Assembly: GCA_905116865.2 (NCBI GenBank) | Contig: CAJHNH020007712.1 | Span: 310,001-374,000, forward strand | Origin: Candidula unifasciata | Taxonomy: Eukaryota > Mollusca > Gastropoda > Stylommatophora > Geomitridae | Direction: 5' to 3' | DNA: 64,000 nucleotides | In this document: piece by piece, positions 1 to 47,284 of the stretch | How positions within the stretch are numbered: the first letter of the stretch is position 1 | Layout of the letters: each line of letters opens with the position of its first letter | Program-made: the position numbers and the translations under genes | Notes under the pieces: generated by a model | The model's input: the letters and a program-made list of their open reading frames with translations, nothing else | What the model was told of the DNA's origin: nothing | Databases searched by the model: none

Positions 1-163
1 TTACTTCCTAGAACATTATCCGGTATCAATTTTAGGCTGGGTCGACCTGGGAGCCAAGGTGAATTTTGAAAAAAAAACAAATCTGCCTCGATACAGAATT
101 TGAAACCTAAATCTTCAGGTGGTAAAATAGGTGTCTAGACACTATCCTACTGCAGCTCTCCTT
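1..163 (-). repeat. SINE-A copy, cut by the window edge
   Basis: A minus-strand copy of the most frequent SINE here. The family has a tRNA-like head (GTAGTGGCTAGACGCTTGCC, then a GGTTCAAATCC-type B box), an A-rich or T-rich stretch, a GGGTACCAGG...GGAAGTAAAGG body and a tail ending AAGGGTCCTTTACT. Here the body and head are present and the tail is missing. Confidence 0.7.
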
Positions 164-369
164 ATAATCCCTATACTGTGAAAAGTACTTTAAACTTTAC
201 TCGTGCAAGTAATTATAGTTACCATTTAAAGGTAAAAATTGTCACATAAAATGGTTGGAGTTGCTAAGGAAATCTTGTCTGAAAGGAATTAGTTTCCTTT
301 TTTATTACTCTGGGGTAAGAGGGAATGAACGAACAGACTGGCTTGCTGGCAGGGCCACGGTAGGCACAT

Positions 370-660
370 GAAAAGCAATGGATTGGGCTGATATTTTCAA
401 CACTGTCAAGGAGGCAGGACAAGAAGATGATTCAGGAGACGACACTGAATCTGCAACACTCAAAAGACTACAAGAATTTCAGGTCAAAAGAGGTGTCACC
501 AAACATGAACACTATACAGGTAGCCAAAGAAGAATAGTAAACCAACATAGAACTGGCATTATCGGTCGCCACAGGCTGAGGGACATACTGAAGATGGGAT
601 CTGAGCACTTATAGACTAGTCCGATGTGCAATGAGGATAATCTGTCGATTGACTAACTAA
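370..660 (+). repeat. Possible decayed LINE 3' end
   Basis: A 78-residue open frame (378-614) has no recognisable domain. The end, ATCTGTCGATTGACTAACTAA..., resembles the ACTTGCCGATTGACTGACTGA end of the LINE at 10.8-12.06 kb. It also holds one weak match to the 48-bp unit of the 47-60 kb arrays. Treat as repeat, not gene. Confidence 0.35.
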
Positions 661-1009
661 CTAACTAAAGGTAGTCACACAGAAGGCCTCTACATTGTCT
701 AAACAGTGATGTAAAAAGTGGGTTGGCCAGTTCCCTTCCTTGTCACTTTTCCATTCCAGTCAATTATAAGATAATTCCCAAATTGCAACCTATTTCTAAG
801 AGACTGTGTCAACCCCAAAGATGTATCAACCCCAAAGATGTATTGATAGAAAAGATGAGGGACAAGGGGTATGGGAAGCAGAAGAATCAACAAATGCTGG
901 TTCTAAATACCCCCCAAAAAAAAATGATTTTACGAATACAGATGAGTACATTCTTTTTAGTGCACATATGGTGGATCGTTGCTTAAAAACTGGTCTGGTA
1001 GTCTGGTAG

Positions 1010-1405
1010 TCTTAGTTTCAGCTTCATAGCAACGGGTCGCCCCATCTTTGCTTCGCTCCTGTGCCAACGAAAAACACCCAGAATGTTTATCACAGTTCCT
1101 TGTGGAAAGATTGACAGACTGCTGTCTCAGCATATCTAGCATACACTCGCATGAAAGCATACGGTAGCCATCCCAAGTGCTAACACAAACAGTCCAACAT
1201 TAGAAATGCAGTTCATCATTGATGATAGCAGAACTTGTCGCCAACAGTTCAGCAGTTGTCCACGCGATCAATTTTAACCAGATACGGGTACCGCCAACAT
1301 TGCACACCATTTTCTGAATCTACAATTCACACCACCACGTTGGTCGAAAATACATTCCAAATGCAATCCGCAGCTCACAGGGTCACGCCATGCATTCAAC
1401 TCAGA
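1010..1405. repeat. Unclassified dispersed repeat, copy 1
   Basis: Aligns over several hundred bases, by eye, with 27125-27465: shared landmarks include CAGACTGC(T/A)GTCTCAGCA and ATTTTCTGAATCTACAATTC against GTTTTCTGAAGTTGCAATTC. No coding potential was recognised. The family is not known to me. Confidence 0.5.
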
Positions 1406-1835
1406 AGCTGGGCGACGAAACTATATCCAGTCTACAAATGGAGCAAAAATACTTCGGCCACCGTCCGGCAGAAGCAAAAAATTTGCCTCTGCTTTGAACA
1501 GCGCCGCTGTCTAGCGTCCATTTTAACCGGTATGCCTTATGCAGTAATGCATGTGCACCCTGCTGGTTTGCTGTGACTGCTGCTTCCATCAACTATGAAT
1601 AGTAACTCTAATGACAGGCTGTAGGTGTTGGCACCTTTGGCGACTGACTCTTGCATATGAAGCTGTTGCTCTCTCTACTTTTCCTGTGAGACAGCAATGG
1701 GCATTTTGTGTGGTTCTTCACTGGCACAGAATGGAGCAATAATGGGGTGACCTGTCTGCTATGAAGCTGGAACTCTCACTGATAGCCTGAGAAGAGTGTA
1801 TATGACAAAATGCAAACAAAAGAATATCAACTCAC

Positions 1836-38163
<36,328 letters not shown>

Positions 38164-38328
38164 TAAACTAGGAAATAAAAATTATTGCATCTAATATTAG
38201 CAATGTGCATGCTACACAATATAAAGGAATTACATCTAAAGTTCATAGTGTGAAAGACAATGTATTTGGAAGACAGAATTACGTTGTTAAGGTATTACTG
38301 CTGGCAATTATTTTTAACTTTTCTAGAT

Positions 38329-38516
38329 CAGTGGTTCTCAACCTTCCGAATGCTGTGATCCTTTAATAAAGTACCTTCATGTTGTGGCGACCCCAAAACT
38401 ATTATTTTCCTTCATAATTTCAATGAATATGTGTTTTTCTATGACCTTAAGCAACCCCTGTGAAAGGGTCAGTCGACACAAAAAATGGGTCGTAACCGGC
38501 AGGTTGAGAACCGCTG
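38329..38516. mobile_element. hAT-type MITE of the SPIN/OposCharlie kind
   Basis: A 188-bp element with terminal repeats CAGTGGTTCTCAACCT and, reversed right end, CAGCGGTTCTCAACCT (15 of 16 match). It is flanked by a perfect 8-bp duplication TTCTAGAT (38321-38328 and 38517-38524), the hAT signature. Internal GGTTACGACCC, GACCCTTTCACAGGGGTTG and CACAACATGAAGGTAC (reading the minus strand) resemble, from memory, tetrapod SPIN/OposCharlie hAT MITEs. No coding sequence. Confidence 0.85.
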
Positions 38517-38524
38517 TTCTAGAT

Positions 38525-38725
38525 GATAGTGTTATACTGTGCTATAAAGTGGCTGGGGAATCACAGCCCATGGTGATCTAATTAATTGGGGCCAGGAATG
38601 AAGTTCCTTCTCTCCACAGCACAAATCCTGGGCAGCATGGTAGAGATCATGTGCTGCCCATGTGGCATCATCACTTCCTCAGTCTGGTTTGTTTACTCCA
38701 AAGAAAAGGTAACATCAATATACTT
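38525..38725 (-). repeat. SINE-X copy, target of the hAT MITE
   Basis: Very similar to the copy at 34985-35185. The hAT MITE at 38329-38516 sits in the tail side of this copy: the flanking TTCTAGAT matches the TTCCAGAT of the other copy. Confidence 0.6.
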
Positions 38726-38844
38726 GGAACACAGCAGGCTGCAGAAGTTGCTATGAGGGCTGCTCCAAAATTGACCTCTGACCTCTGGAGAAAAAAACTT
38801 TGCTATAGCGATACTGTTAATTACTTGCATTATTCAGTAGCTTT

Positions 38845-39085
38845 TAAGCTCACTACAGTCAGTGTTCGAAATCGGGCGGTTCCCAGGATTTACCCAGCCT
38901 CTAGGAAATGGGTACCAGAGTGATACTCTGGGGTAAATGGAGGAACGTCTATGTAGCTACAGAGTTACGTGCGAACAGCGACACAGGCGGACAGTGTCTT
39001 ATCAGCTGTCCGTACTGGTGGCAGAGCACTAATGGTTTATAACCGTGTGCAATGAAGCTGGTTCACATCTCCCGACTTTACCTTT
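38845..39085 (+). repeat. SINE-D copy
   Basis: Plus orientation: GTGTTCGAAATCGGGCGG (B box), GGAAATGGGTACCAGAGTG, GGGGTAAATGGAGGAACG, AGCTGTCCGTACTGGTGGCA, ending TTCACATCTCCCGACTTTACC. Confidence 0.7.
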
Positions 39086-39089
39086 TTAA

Positions 39090-39635
39090 GCTCACTAAAG
39101 CTCAACAGTTCACGAACACACACAAATGGACGCCAGCTATGAAATTTATAGGGTCTATTCTGTCAATTCTGCTTTCTTTAAGCAGAAGGTCAAAATGCCA
39201 CAGAGACGCATCTTCGATTGTGTCATGTGTATGGTGATGTTTAGAGTGACAGTTCTGTGAGGGATTACTGAGCGAAGATGTGCATTATGAGGTTGGACAA
39301 GGGCGACATTAATGTGTGACAGATGGGCTCATTTAAAAAGTCAACCATCTCATAGTGAAAAAATGGACCAAGTGAGCTGAACCTTAGTGAACACAGGGAA
39401 AAGGACTTAAAGGTTACAGGACAGGCAGTTTCGTAGGTATGTATTGGACAGGTATGTACAATAGTTTGGGTGTGCCTTAGCATACAGTGTTATTGTGACA
39501 TTTTCTCAAACAATATTTCTTAATAGCAGTTATTGTATGACAGTCGCCAGTATACAATATCTGTACAATCTGTTAGATTGAAAGTTTTCTGCACACATAG
39601 AAAAATTAATAGATACAAATTTTTTTTTAAAAGAG
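39090..39635. other. Sequence without recognised features
   Basis: Upstream of the first coding exon of DENND4. No exon, CpG-rich promoter or repeat family recognised. A non-coding first exon could lie here or further upstream but cannot be placed by eye. Confidence 0.4.
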
Positions 39636-39639
39636 ATAA

Positions 39640-39892
39640 TTTTCTGTGCCTTCAGGCATACTGGGCATAAACAGTTAGATCTATATTTTAAAAAGCAGTC
39701 AACATCACATGCTTGCCACCTTTATTTACCATGACTTTACCTGGGACCCATTTAAGGCTGGATATGCCTGAGAGCCAAGAGCATTTAAAAATAAAACAAA
39801 AAATAAAACTCTATCAGGACCTGAACCCATGACCTTTGAATTTGCAGGCAAGCGTCTAGCTACTACAAAATGGTGGCTCCCAGATATATTAT
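39640..39892 (-). repeat. SINE-A copy
   Basis: Reversed order: TTCTGTGCCTTCAGGCATAC, ACTTTACCTGGGACCCATTTA, GACCTGAACCCATGACCTTTG, GCAAGCGTCTAGCTACTACA. Confidence 0.7.
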
Positions 39893-39894
39893 AT

Positions 39895-42040
39895 GTGTTA
39901 TATTACTGTCAAGCCCTGTCTTTCAGGGCTGTCACCTTAGGTGAGGTATCACAGTGATTAAAAAAAAAACCTTGACATCGATGCTAGTTTACAAAATGTC
40001 TGTTCGCTCCATGTTGAGAAATTTCTATACAGTAAGCGTAAGCAAGGCTTTTTTTTCTAGAAGAAAAGGTGCTGGTACTCAAAGGGCCTAATAAGAAATG
40101 CAGGTATTCACCACAAAATGCTTATTATTGTAGCCCTGAAAAACAAATATGACTTTCAAAAGTACTAGTACTGAGTGTCATTGTATACTCCCTTTAAAAC
40201 AAATGCTGTAAGCCCAATTTCTTTACACATTTATAAAGCATAAACATGTTAAATATATTCATTTAGTCTAATTTCACTGTTCACTAAACTGATGTTATTT
40301 GAGTTTGTGGCAGACAGTTATCAGTCCAAATATTATTATTTGATCTAAAGATAACAACCCCCTTTGCTTAACAATTTTTTTTTTAGATCTGTCTGTTTCC
40401 AACACACAACATCTGTGTTGATCGAATTTGGGCTTTGTCCTCAAATTCTTTGTAGGACTAAATTGGTGTATTCTGTTACAGAATAATATAAAAAATATAC
40501 TTTTAGAATATGCACACAATCTACCCTGACTACAGAATACTTGATAACCGTTTTGTGGTAGTAACATTGCTGTGTGGAAATGGACGAGATTACTCTGATC
40601 TGCATCATCTGCAAATGCAAATCTGGAGGGGGACATACTTGAAAAAAAAAAAAAGCAAAATTTTCAAAGACTCACTAGTAAACTGTAACGCTCACATCGG
40701 TGCTGCACAAGGAAAAACCACCAAAAAAAAAAAAAAAAAACATTTAATCTGCAACTACCTAAAATAGAAACGCAACCAGACACGGACGGGTCAGCACTCC
40801 CTGCTCTGTTTATTGTTTACAAAGTGCAGCTCCACTTAAAAAAGCAGTCGTGGATCAAAATTGTATTTGCAGATATAGTGACCCAAAAAGAGACTTGTGT
40901 GTTCTCGTAAATGTAATCTGACAGAATTCAAAGCCCTTTACCGAGTCTAAGGCCTTTGTACTATTATTATGTAATAATTTGTCGACTGTCATCGTAACGG
41001 TCACGCAAGTCGTGAAGTCACTGTGAAGAGACTGCTATGAAAAGTCATAAAGCACACATATTGAATAAGCGTACAAATTGACCATCAATTCTTATTTACT
41101 ACCTTTGAAAGTTTATATGTGATGTAAATGCTCAAATATCGCAGGCAGACTGCAGTTAGCATTAACAGAACATTCCAAAATCAAGTACTTCAACCATTTA
41201 CTGTTAAGTTCTCCATTTTTTCAGTGTTTGTTGCACAGTTGCAGACGAATTAATTGCTGACTTTTTAGGCATCTGTGTATGAAACACGTTTATACATATC
41301 ATGTTTATCATACAACTTACAATTAAATTTACATAATTTACTTCATGTTTACAATACTAAAGAATTATACCACGAACTCACTTAAAATGTACACATTATA
41401 AGTAAATCTATTAAACCACAGTAATACAAAATATTCGATACTTGTTTAGACGGAAAAATTGACAGTGCCAATTGGCATGCTAACAATGATTCAATAACGT
41501 TCAAATTTCAGTGAAACAGCTTGAGTATATTTATCCGAACGAATAAGAGAGGCACAAAATAAGTTCCAGATTAGCTTCTGTATTTTTCTTTATTTAGGAC
41601 AAAACTGGGCACAAGTTCACAATTTACTTTGATGGAATCAGTCATAATACACAAAGCTGGTAACCGTAGCTTGCGTCTCTCTCTCTTTTTTTTTTTTTTA
41701 CGTATGTAACAGCGTTTAGGGATTTACAATAGGAACAACAGGAGAAAAAAAATATGCAGACACTGAACGGCAGGCAGAAACAGAAGCAGAAAACCAGACA
41801 GATTAAATAAAATCTGAAACCCATTTCCAACGGCTTCGGGTGGAAAATCGCACTAGAAGAATTGCCTGCATCCGGGAAAGGGTGGGAAAGTGGGGTGAGA
41901 GGGCAAAATGCGTCCTTAAAAAGTAATGTTGATAGGGCAGACTAGACCCTTAGCCTTAATTGACAGCTGGTCCCCGACAGGTGGACACATCGTACAGCTC
42001 TTCTGATCCAGCAGCTTCTGCAGTATGCGTTGTGTCAGAA
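39895..42040. other. Sequence without recognised features
   Basis: Short poly-A runs (40639, 40723) and a T run near 41690 are present. Open frames of 60-113 codons on both strands show no motif. Possible upstream regulatory region of DENND4 by position only. Confidence 0.4.
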
Positions 42041-42044
42041 TATC

Positions 42045-42245
42045 GTGTTACCTTTCCGACAGAGTAAACAAGGCAGGCCGAGAGGGATAACACTGCTTGA
42101 GAAACACAGTCTCTTAATTAGATCCCAGGATTTGCGCCATGGAGAGGAAAAACCCCATCCCTGGCCTTAACTGGCTTTGATTCCCGTATCTCTGTAACAA
42201 AATATGACACTGCCATAGTCGTCTGGAAAGACGGAAAGGTAACAA
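42045..42245 (+). repeat. SINE-X copy
   Basis: Begins GTTACCTTTCCGACAGAGTA and ends near ATATGACACTGCCATAGTCGTC. The tail is more diverged than in the other three copies. Confidence 0.5.
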
Positions 42246-42299
42246 TGAACACTGATACATTGGTATTCACCATGTAATCTGTAAAGGGCTGTACGTCTC

Positions 42300-44100
42300 A
42301 CCGAAATATTCCATTATGTTATTCGTGAATGGGAAGCTGACTAGATTCTACTTCTCGTTTTTGTTGTCGTTATTGCTTTCTCCGAAGAAATGCTGTTCAA
42401 CTAGCAGCACCATCGTCTTTAAGTGTCATGATGATAAAAACGAAGACGGTTATGGCTCGCTATCTGGCGCGATCACACAAATCAGGTTTGTGCTCTTGTC
42501 CCATGTTAACAAGGGTTTCCGTTATGCTATGATATTACAGTCGACTTCGTTGCACATTGGGCATTCTCTTGCTTGTTCAGACCTTTAATACAGCAGTCAC
42601 CCCAAGACACATCTACTGTTTCCATAAGATGTTCATTGTGATTTCTTCTGTCTTGTTCTCTATCTTGAATAGAACGATTTCACCGGGCTTTACTCCCAGG
42701 TCACGTAATCAGGTTAGGGTCTGAAACTCATTGTTCACCACAAGTCGAGCCCGTACAGTGTTGATGATACCAGCTTTGTTCATACTTCTGCGAACATGCA
42801 ATAATACATTACTTGCCAGTCAGTTCGTTCGTTCAATACCCATTACTTCGGCATGCCCAGATGTATAGATCCCGGTAAGAGAGGTAACGTTCGACCTCCT
42901 AATGCTGTCTACCAGTTTTGAGAGGAGGCTGCATATTGCGATGTTCTGACGCATGTTCATGGAATCTGATATGATACTACGTATGTAGCTGCTTGTTCGG
43001 CTACCCATGCGGGCACTCTGGGGCGAATGTTATTTCCATGGTCAGTCTTGACGTAGTTACCTTATAAGTGTCATTATCTTTCCCTTTCCCCCATCATTCA
43101 CGCTGTGTATGCCAGTGTTTACCTTGACACATGCTTCGGTGAGTCTGTGTAGGTGACGATGTCTATTAAACGCAAATGTGTGGGTTTTTTTTAAAAATAC
43201 CCCACCAGGACATCACACAGAGCGATAAACACCTGGTGGCAGAAAGTGCCATCATGCGGATGAGAATCACCCGTGGAGAGGTCCCGCAGACCACGTTCAA
43301 CCGTCAAACTATATTGTATCCTCCGGCAACAGCCAGGGTGGGGCTGGAAAATAACGAAAATAGCATCCCAGAAGGAAGACGACGAAGATTTAGATAGATT
43401 ATGCGAATGTTGATCTATCAGCGCCTTTACCTAGGTATCTACAGAGACAAGAATCTGGTTCTTGATGTAATTCCCCTGTGTGATGAGTATTGATAACCTT
43501 CGAATTATTATACTTGTCTAATGGGTTATCCGTCCTTTCTAAATTGTGTCAGAGTTCTTCAGGGTCACATACCTGCTGCACAATCTTCAGCTTCGGACAT
43601 CCAGGAGCGGCCTAATTTGAGACGCACTTTTGTGTGTGTCACCGATAATGTTGTGCAAAGGATTTTAATGTCTACTGGTACCCTAGTGTACGCCTTGACC
43701 TGTGGACTTTCTGCCTCATAGCGATTGGTGGTAAACATAGGGCGTATCAGATGTCATGGCTTCAATTGTCTTTTGTGCAACGGAGTGTGAGCCTTAGACC
43801 TTATTTTTTTACCCGGTCCAACCGTTCTAGGGTTCTGCTGACAGTGGGCGAGGATCAGACCGTAGTCTATAACGCTTACTAAACACAAAGCCCTGACAGA
43901 GAAGGAAAAGTAGGCGTTATTCAACATTGAACAGCTGCCATCACCTTCAGTGCTGTCAAACCTTACCTGGCTCTGAGTGTACCATTGTCTACGTGATCCT
44001 TATATGACAAACATCTGTCAAAGTTCATACCAATGTATATTATTAATCAGCTGTGTATCATTCTGTCTTTCAAATGTTTTTATCTGTCTGACGGAGCACT
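42300..44100 (-). mobile_element. LINE-A remnant, RT thumb to RNase H and C-terminus
   Basis: Reading the minus strand from 44.06 kb: CLSYKDHVDN...LTALKVMAA (compare LSYKCHVDN and IVLKVLAA at 7.5 kb), SVIDYGLILAHCQQNP, and VPVDIKILCTTLSV. After a SINE-E insertion come SDSMNMRQNIAICSLLSKL, IYTSGHAEVMGIERTN (RNase H end), RDLGVKPGE and SEQARECPMCNEVDC (C-terminal CPxC motif). Many stops. Confidence 0.75.
43193..43375 (-). repeat. SINE-E copy inserted in the LINE-A remnant
   Basis: Begins CCCACCAGGACATCACACAG and passes ATGAGAATCACCCGT, AGCCAGGGTGGGGCTGGAAA and AATAACGAAAATAGC. It separates the RT thumb from RNase H, so it post-dates the LINE. Confidence 0.65.
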
Positions 44101-44232
44101 GCTTCATTTATTTTTTCGTCACTCCATATGTGTTTTTTTCGACCTAATCGCCTATTGTCCAAACCTCACATGCGTACAAAAACACAGGTTCAACACAACA
44201 TTGTACTACTTTTTCTCACTGCAAATTGCATT

Positions 44233-44266
44233 TGGGGGGGGGGGGAGGGCGGGGGGGGGGGGTGGG
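44233..44266. repeat. Poly-G run at the left end of the duplicated unit
   Basis: Two runs of 13 and about 12 G separated by AGGGC. The tandem unit begins right after it. Confidence 0.85.
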
Positions 44267-44389
44267 CGTGTGCAAACACCCACCCCTTCCCCAGTTATGA
44301 TAAAGTCTACTTTTTTCTGTGGTAACTCTTGTTCTGATAGTTGCAATTTAGAACATAAAACTGATAAATATATCAGAGACAAAATATAC

Positions 44390-44670
44390 AAATTTGAGTG
44401 ACACCCGGAGCCTCTCTTTGCAGAGGTGAAACGTTGCAAGCTTGGTTTGTGCACGTGGTGAGACATGATTCGATTGCAAAGACTGTACTTCAAGGAACAT
44501 TGGGGGTAGTCGAAGAAGAGGAGAGCAAAGAAGAACCTGAAATGATAACATCAAGAAATTGACATGACTAAGTGTTCCTACACTCATTCATCAAACAGAA
44601 GACAGAAATATGGCGGATTCTTTGTGCTAATGCTTCCACCTATACACCCCCACGACCCCAATGGGTCCAG
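44390..44670 (+). mobile_element. LINE 3' end fragment (unit 1, left arm)
   Basis: Encodes a decayed AEVKRxKL...CTW (for AWFGHV), then a GRSRRGEQRRT-type block and HSSNRRQKYGGF. The inverted counterpart at 50.05-50.34 kb is better preserved. Duplicated at 53.11-53.39 kb. Confidence 0.65.
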
Positions 44671-44739
44671 GGTTATGGTATGTTATGTAAAGCAAATTGC
44701 GTTAGATCTTATCACTGTTTGAAGTTAGCTGCACCGATT

Positions 44740-45200
44740 CAGTTTTATTAACTTTCCCAATTTTGCATTGTGGTATTTCTTTCTACTTGATGATAATCAT
44801 AGTTTCTGTTTTCTTATAATTTAACACCATGCCTTGTTGCTCAAAGTAAGCTATTACTGCATACACTAACACTAAAGATCTTGTTTATTATCGGCAATCA
44901 ATTCTATATTATTTTGCATATCATGTATTGTTGATGTTATATTTTGCTAGGACAACTCTGTTCTTTTTAAGTCTCATAAAATGTTCACTGAATAGGGGGC
45001 GAAAAAAGGATCCGGAGACGATACATTCCCCTGTTGCACACTTCTCTTGACCGGCCGACCTACTTATCGATTTGTGCTGTAACATCTTGTTTTACAAGCA
45101 ATATACACGTTTGAACAGATGCTGTTACCAGTTAGATTATCACCCGTTTGAATTTACAGTTACAGATTATGGAAATAATTCGTAACCTTCCATTTGACAA
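44740..45200 (-). mobile_element. LINE reverse-transcriptase fragment (unit 1)
   Basis: The minus strand reads IAYFEQQGMVLNYKKTETMI (RT thumb), preceded by HFMRLKKNRVVLAKYNINN and a QQGNVSSPD relic of the QGCxLSP motif. The YADD box is lost in a stop-ridden stretch. Duplicated at 53.46-53.92 kb. Confidence 0.6.
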
Positions 45201-45989
45201 ATATCAATAATAAATTTTTTGAATCCTTGAAATCTTAAACAAAACGGACTGCTGTGAACAGACAGCTGAAATAGAGAAAAATAACGAACAAATAATTAGA
45301 AGAATGGAGCTAGAGCTCTTGCGATTCATTGCTGTAGATTTCACCCGCGTCCTTTCGGGACTCTGGACAGCTTTCTTTTTCCATCTGTTGACGCCAAAGA
45401 AACCTACAGTAAAGTAAAAACGAAAAAAGGAGGAAACAGTTGACCCTTGCGCAACATGGATGACAGATCAGAAGCACCACTATTCTTCAGCGAAGAGGGA
45501 CCAGCTGAAAGAGCAATTTATAGCTGAATAACGCAGAGGATGATGTCCGGCAGATCTGCAGTCTTACTGACATCAAACTCCGTGAGAAATGGATACCCGT
45601 CCCTCCAAAGCTAAATTGCACTTTCTCCTGCATAGCTGCGCACAATAGGGATTGCTAAGAACAATATCCGACTATTGTCAATGCACTTATCAATTACAAG
45701 TCAGATCTGCTGACCTACACGGACAGGCTCGTTGTGTGATGCCACAGAAGTGCATAGGAATTCATATCTGGAGAAGGCGTTGAATACCCCAAGATGCCAG
45801 CGGTGCCTTCTCTATGGCGTCTTGTAGCATGACAATAATAATAATAGCGATGAAACACGCATTCGTCTGGCTGAAATTTCATGACTATTCTCACATGTAG
45901 GGACTCTGTGATTCCTTGAACATAGGTGATATATGACGAGTCAAGTCAGGCTTCATGAGCCACTGCAAAGGCGGGAGTTGCTGGTAGCG

Positions 45990-46076
45990 AGAGAGTTAAT
46001 AGACTTGGATGGCTCTGACTCGGCTGCACACGGATAGCCTATGGACTGCACTTAAACTGATAAATCCTTTACACAC

Positions 46077-46159
<83 letters not shown>

Positions 46160-46800
46160 TTAGGTCAGCGCGTCCGCACCATTGCTAAGATAGAGAGAAT
46201 TTTTAGTAAAGACCAGCACAGCCAGGCACGAGAGGCACAGCAGCTGGATGAAAACTGTTTTCAAAAAGCATAAGACTAGCATTATCGCAGGCCGTTAATA
46301 TATAAGCTGAGGGGGGGGGGATCTGAGCACCTGTGGACGTATGTTGAGTGCCGTTAGAATAACCCAAATCATTGGTGGCAGTAATAAGAGAACACACCCC
46401 CACACTATTGAAGGGTAGCACTGGTGGCATAAAAACAAAACAAACAAAAAACAACTCAAAATTACACGAAAACGAATTCTTCCAACTTCTTTGCTGTAGT
46501 CAATAAACACGGTAGTTTTTTTTTTTTTATACCACATCTTGTCGGCTTCGTGATTTCACAAGGAACACAATAGAAAAAAAAAAAAAAAAACACTTGCAGT
46601 TAAAAAGCACACTGCGATAGAACACAGCTGGGTACTTTAATTTTATACTACAGCTTTACGTCGGCTTCGAGATTTCGAAGGGAATATCTATGGATCCCTA
46701 GGGGTTTCTATGGGCAATACCATATTATGGGGGGGGGGGGGGGAGGCTAATGTTAAATGAATAGCGACTACTACTAAGCGCCTAACCCTAACCCTCTTAT
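45990..46800. repeat. Inverted-repeat arm, left (unit 1)
   Basis: Reverse complement of 49090-49900. Landmarks: GGCTGCACACGGATAGCC, GGTCAGCGCGTCCGCACCAT, CCAGCTGGATGAAAACTG-type CAGCTGGATGAAAACTG, GGCCGTTAATATATAAGCTGA. It includes (GA)n at 46088-46155 and a G run at 46311. Duplicated at 54.72-55.52 kb. Confidence 0.85.
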
Positions 46801-46804
46801 ACTA

Positions 46805-47031
46805 TGGGGCGCCCGGCTCGCTAGAGCAGTTGGCTAAACCGGATTGCGCGGTGACCGGGTTACGAACTCCTTGTGGTCCGGGTTCACGCCCGGGGGTAGG
46901 CAGAAAAGCCACATTTCTCCCAGATTTAAGGTATTTATCAAGGAATCAAGGCCAAAGGGTTGCGATATCCATATACCGAGCCTTAGGGTTAACAACTCAT
47001 GGCTTCTGGATACTAAAAAAAAAAAAAAAAA
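46805..47031 (+). repeat. tRNA-derived SINE-F with poly-A tail
   Basis: GCCCGGCTCGCTAGAGCAGT opens a tRNA-like head; GGTCCGGGTTCACGCCCGGG is a well-formed T-arm/B box. A body of about 130 bp follows, then 16 A. Second copy at 55528-55753 by duplication of the unit. Possibly still close to its source. Confidence 0.8.
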
Positions 47032-47033
47032 CT

Positions 47034-47275
47034 TTAATTTTAGACGACCCCATCTCATAGGCTTCGAGATTTCTTAGGGTGTAGGGAATTCCTACGGGTT
47101 TTCCTGGACAGTCCCATATATTAAGGGAGGGAAGTGGGGGGGGGGGGGGAAGGGTTGTGCGTGTTAAATGAATAACCACTACTGCTAACCCTAACCGTCC
47201 CTGTAATATTGGATTTTCTGGGGATTTCCCTACCAATTCTCGAAGCCGACGAGAGGGGGCCGTCTAAAAATGTAA
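47034..47275. mobile_element. Palindromic MITE, GGTAC family (unit 1, first)
   Basis: Left end TTTTAGACGACCCCATCTCA then GGCTTCGAGATTT; reversed right end TTTTTAGACGGCCCCCTCTC then GTCGGCTTCGAGAATT. The centre has 14 G next to CTAACCCTAACC. Partner copies: 48435-48605, 50834-51066, 55768-56022, 57138-57270, 59572-59807. Confidence 0.75.
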
Positions 47276-47284
47276 CGTTGATAT

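Noticed and set aside
1240..1576. 113-residue open frame as a possible gene
   Set aside because: No known motif, overlaps a dispersed repeat shared with 27.1 kb, and lies within the last intron of DENND4 in view.
46805..46890. A functional tRNA gene
   Set aside because: The T-arm is good but the acceptor and anticodon arms do not pair by eye, and a SINE body with poly-A tail follows.
46834..47077. Overlapping frames on both strands of 74-77 codons
   Set aside because: They lie within the tRNA-derived SINE-F and recur at 55.55-55.82 kb only because the unit is duplicated.
47137..47221. TTAGGG/CCCTAA motifs suggesting a telomere or interstitial telomere
   Set aside because: Only two units occur each time and always at the same place within a MITE copy, so they belong to that element.
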